From Thiopontia sp964415865 (GTDB lineage Bacteria; Pseudomonadota; Gammaproteobacteria; GCF-002020875), in contig CAYQBY010000017.1 in the NCBI GenBank assembly GCA_964415865.1, positions 1 through 33,480 on the forward strand: DNA of 33,480 nt, written 5' to 3'. The translations under genes were made by a program, and so were the position numbers. The notes under the pieces are model-generated. The model saw nothing but the letters and a program-made list of their open reading frames with translations. It had not been told where the DNA came from and did not search any database. Positions 32,704 through 33,480 of this stretch are shown here, one piece after another. How positions within the stretch are numbered: position 1 is the stretch's first letter; the number at the start of each line of letters is the position of its first letter.

Positions 32704-33144
32704 ATGAAAAGAAGATTGTTTATGAAGGGAACCCTGACAGGTGGCGCAATTGCTGCTGCCCTGGGTGCAGGTCTGCTGGCACCGCGTGCGGTATTGGCTG
32801 CATGGCCAAAAGCGGTAATGGAGTCAAATGAGGCTGGTGATACAGGAACAGCCAGCAATACAGTCAAGATCAAGGCCCCAGAGGTTGCCGAGAATGGTGC
32901 TGTAGTGCCTATCGAGATCGATGCAACTGGTGTTGACGGTATTATCGAGAGCATCAGCATTGTGGCTGCAGAAAATGGCCGCCCAATTGCCGGAACCTAT
33001 CATCTGGCTGAGGGTGCAGTTCCATTTGTCGCTACCAGAATCAAGATGGGTAAGACCGGCGATGTCTATGGTGTTGTAAAGACAGCATCAGGGACACTAA
33101 GTAACAAGAAGCAGGTCAAGGTAACTGCTGGTGGATGCGGTTAG
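32704..33144 (+). CDS. soxY: Sulfur carrier protein SoxY
   Basis: A 146-residue precursor starting at ATG 32704, with AAGGAG before it. A Tat signal (KRRLFMKGTLTGG; cleavage near VLAAWP) is followed by the Ig-like SoxY domain. The C-terminal swinging arm ends GGCG, with the substrate-carrying Cys at 145. Most SoxY proteins end GGCGG; here a TAG follows one Gly earlier. It forms SoxYZ with the next gene and holds the sulfur intermediate during thiosulfate oxidation. Confidence 0.95.
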   Translation: MKRRLFMKGTLTGGAIAAALGAGLLAPRAVLAAWPKAVMESNEAGDTGTASNTVKIKAPEVAENGAVVPIEIDATGVDGIIESISIVAAENGRPIAGTYHLAEGAVPFVATRIKMGKTGDVYGVVKTASGTLSNKKQVKVTAGGCG

Positions 33145-33182
33145 TAATCCACCCCTAGCACATATATAACGAGGATAAGAAC

Positions 33183-33480
33183 ATGGCAAAGAAAGCAGTA
33201 AAGCTGAGAGCTAAATCAAAGAAAGGTGTAATTGATATCAAATGTCTATTAACCCACCCAATGGAGACTGGACTGAGAAAGGACAAGAAGACAGGAAATA
33301 TTATTCCTGAGCACTTCATCCAGACAGTAGTTGCAGAGAAGAATGGCGTTGCATTCATGAATGCCGACATCAACTCTACAGTCTCAAAAAACCCATACCT
33401 CCGTGTAAAGGTTGCTGGTGAGAAGGGTGATGAGATCACCGTAACCTGGACCGATAACAAGGGCGCAACTGGTACAGGTA
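33183..33480 (+). CDS. soxZ: SoxZ, 3' end cut by window edge
   Basis: An open frame from ATG 33183 (GAGGA upstream) to the window end, 99 codons visible. It starts MAKKAVKLRAKSKKGVIDIK, and HPMETGLRKDKKTG and EHFIQTVVAEKNG are typical SoxZ segments. It has no signal peptide and is expected to be exported with SoxY. It lies 38 bp after soxY in the same operon. Partial only because of the window boundary. Confidence 0.93.
   Translation, partial: MAKKAVKLRAKSKKGVIDIKCLLTHPMETGLRKDKKTGNIIPEHFIQTVVAEKNGVAFMNADINSTVSKNPYLRVKVAGEKGDEITVTWTDNKGATGTG

Noticed and set aside
1..33480. Mobile elements, CRISPR arrays, rRNA or prophage genes
   Set aside because: No transposase or integrase-like frames, spaced repeats or rRNA segments were seen on either strand.

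Overview
The window looks like part of the chromosome of a sulfur-oxidising, CO2-fixing gammaproteobacterium. This rests on a periplasmic Sox thiosulfate-oxidation locus at the right end, housekeeping genes of gammaproteobacterial type (pcnB-folK-panBCD, ppc, a DUF3301 protein), and a large block of reductive-TCA-type genes at the left. Free-living and symbiotic thiotrophs with partial or complete reductive TCA cycles are known, for example tubeworm endosymbionts, but I cannot name the species from sequence alone. No mobile elements, CRISPR arrays or rRNA are visible, and no gene-free stretch exceeds about 300 bases.

Region 1 (28-21272, minus strand): seventeen almost contiguous genes, many overlapping by 1-17 bases. 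In transcription order they are frdB-like, frdA-like, nuoF-like, a 130-bp gap, korA, korB, an 821-aa protein, rnfB, a 1270-aa protein, sucC, sucD, rnfC, rnfD, rnfG, rnfE, rnfA, a 63-aa Cys-rich membrane protein, and mdh. Together they encode oxaloacetate to malate (Mdh), a probable soluble NADH-linked fumarate reductase (FrdA/FrdB/NuoF-like), succinate to succinyl-CoA (SucCD), and ferredoxin-linked reductive carboxylation to 2-oxoglutarate (KorAB). The membrane Rnf complex could supply the low-potential ferredoxin. Fumarase, ATP-citrate lyase, aconitase and isocitrate dehydrogenase are not in the window.

The most unusual part is 7553-14686. The 1270-aa protein has full PFOR-like architecture but has lost the recognisable TPP loop and proximal-cluster cysteines. 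The 821-aa protein shares its divergent C-terminal region and coiled-coil tail and adds a ferredoxin-like domain. RnfB sits between them, away from the other rnf genes. I infer a dedicated electron conduit coupling Rnf to 2-oxoglutarate:ferredoxin oxidoreductase; this is the best candidate here for an undescribed system.

Region 2 (21311-28974): tRNA-Glu(CTC) with its terminator, then plus-strand pcnB-folK-panB-panC-panD (RNA polyadenylation, folate and pantothenate synthesis). Converging on them are minus-strand genes for a DUF3301 protein, a 34-aa membrane peptide, a single-domain rhodanese and PEP carboxylase. PEP carboxylase makes the oxaloacetate that the reductive arm in region 1 would consume.

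Region 3 (29439-33480, plus strand): a cytochrome c5-like protein, soxB, a tandem-duplicated SoxK-like (SoxXA-binding) protein, soxX, soxY and the start of soxZ, cut by the window edge. Together they describe thiosulfate oxidation feeding electrons to c-type cytochromes, which would ultimately power the reverse electron flow needed by Rnf and the reductive branch.
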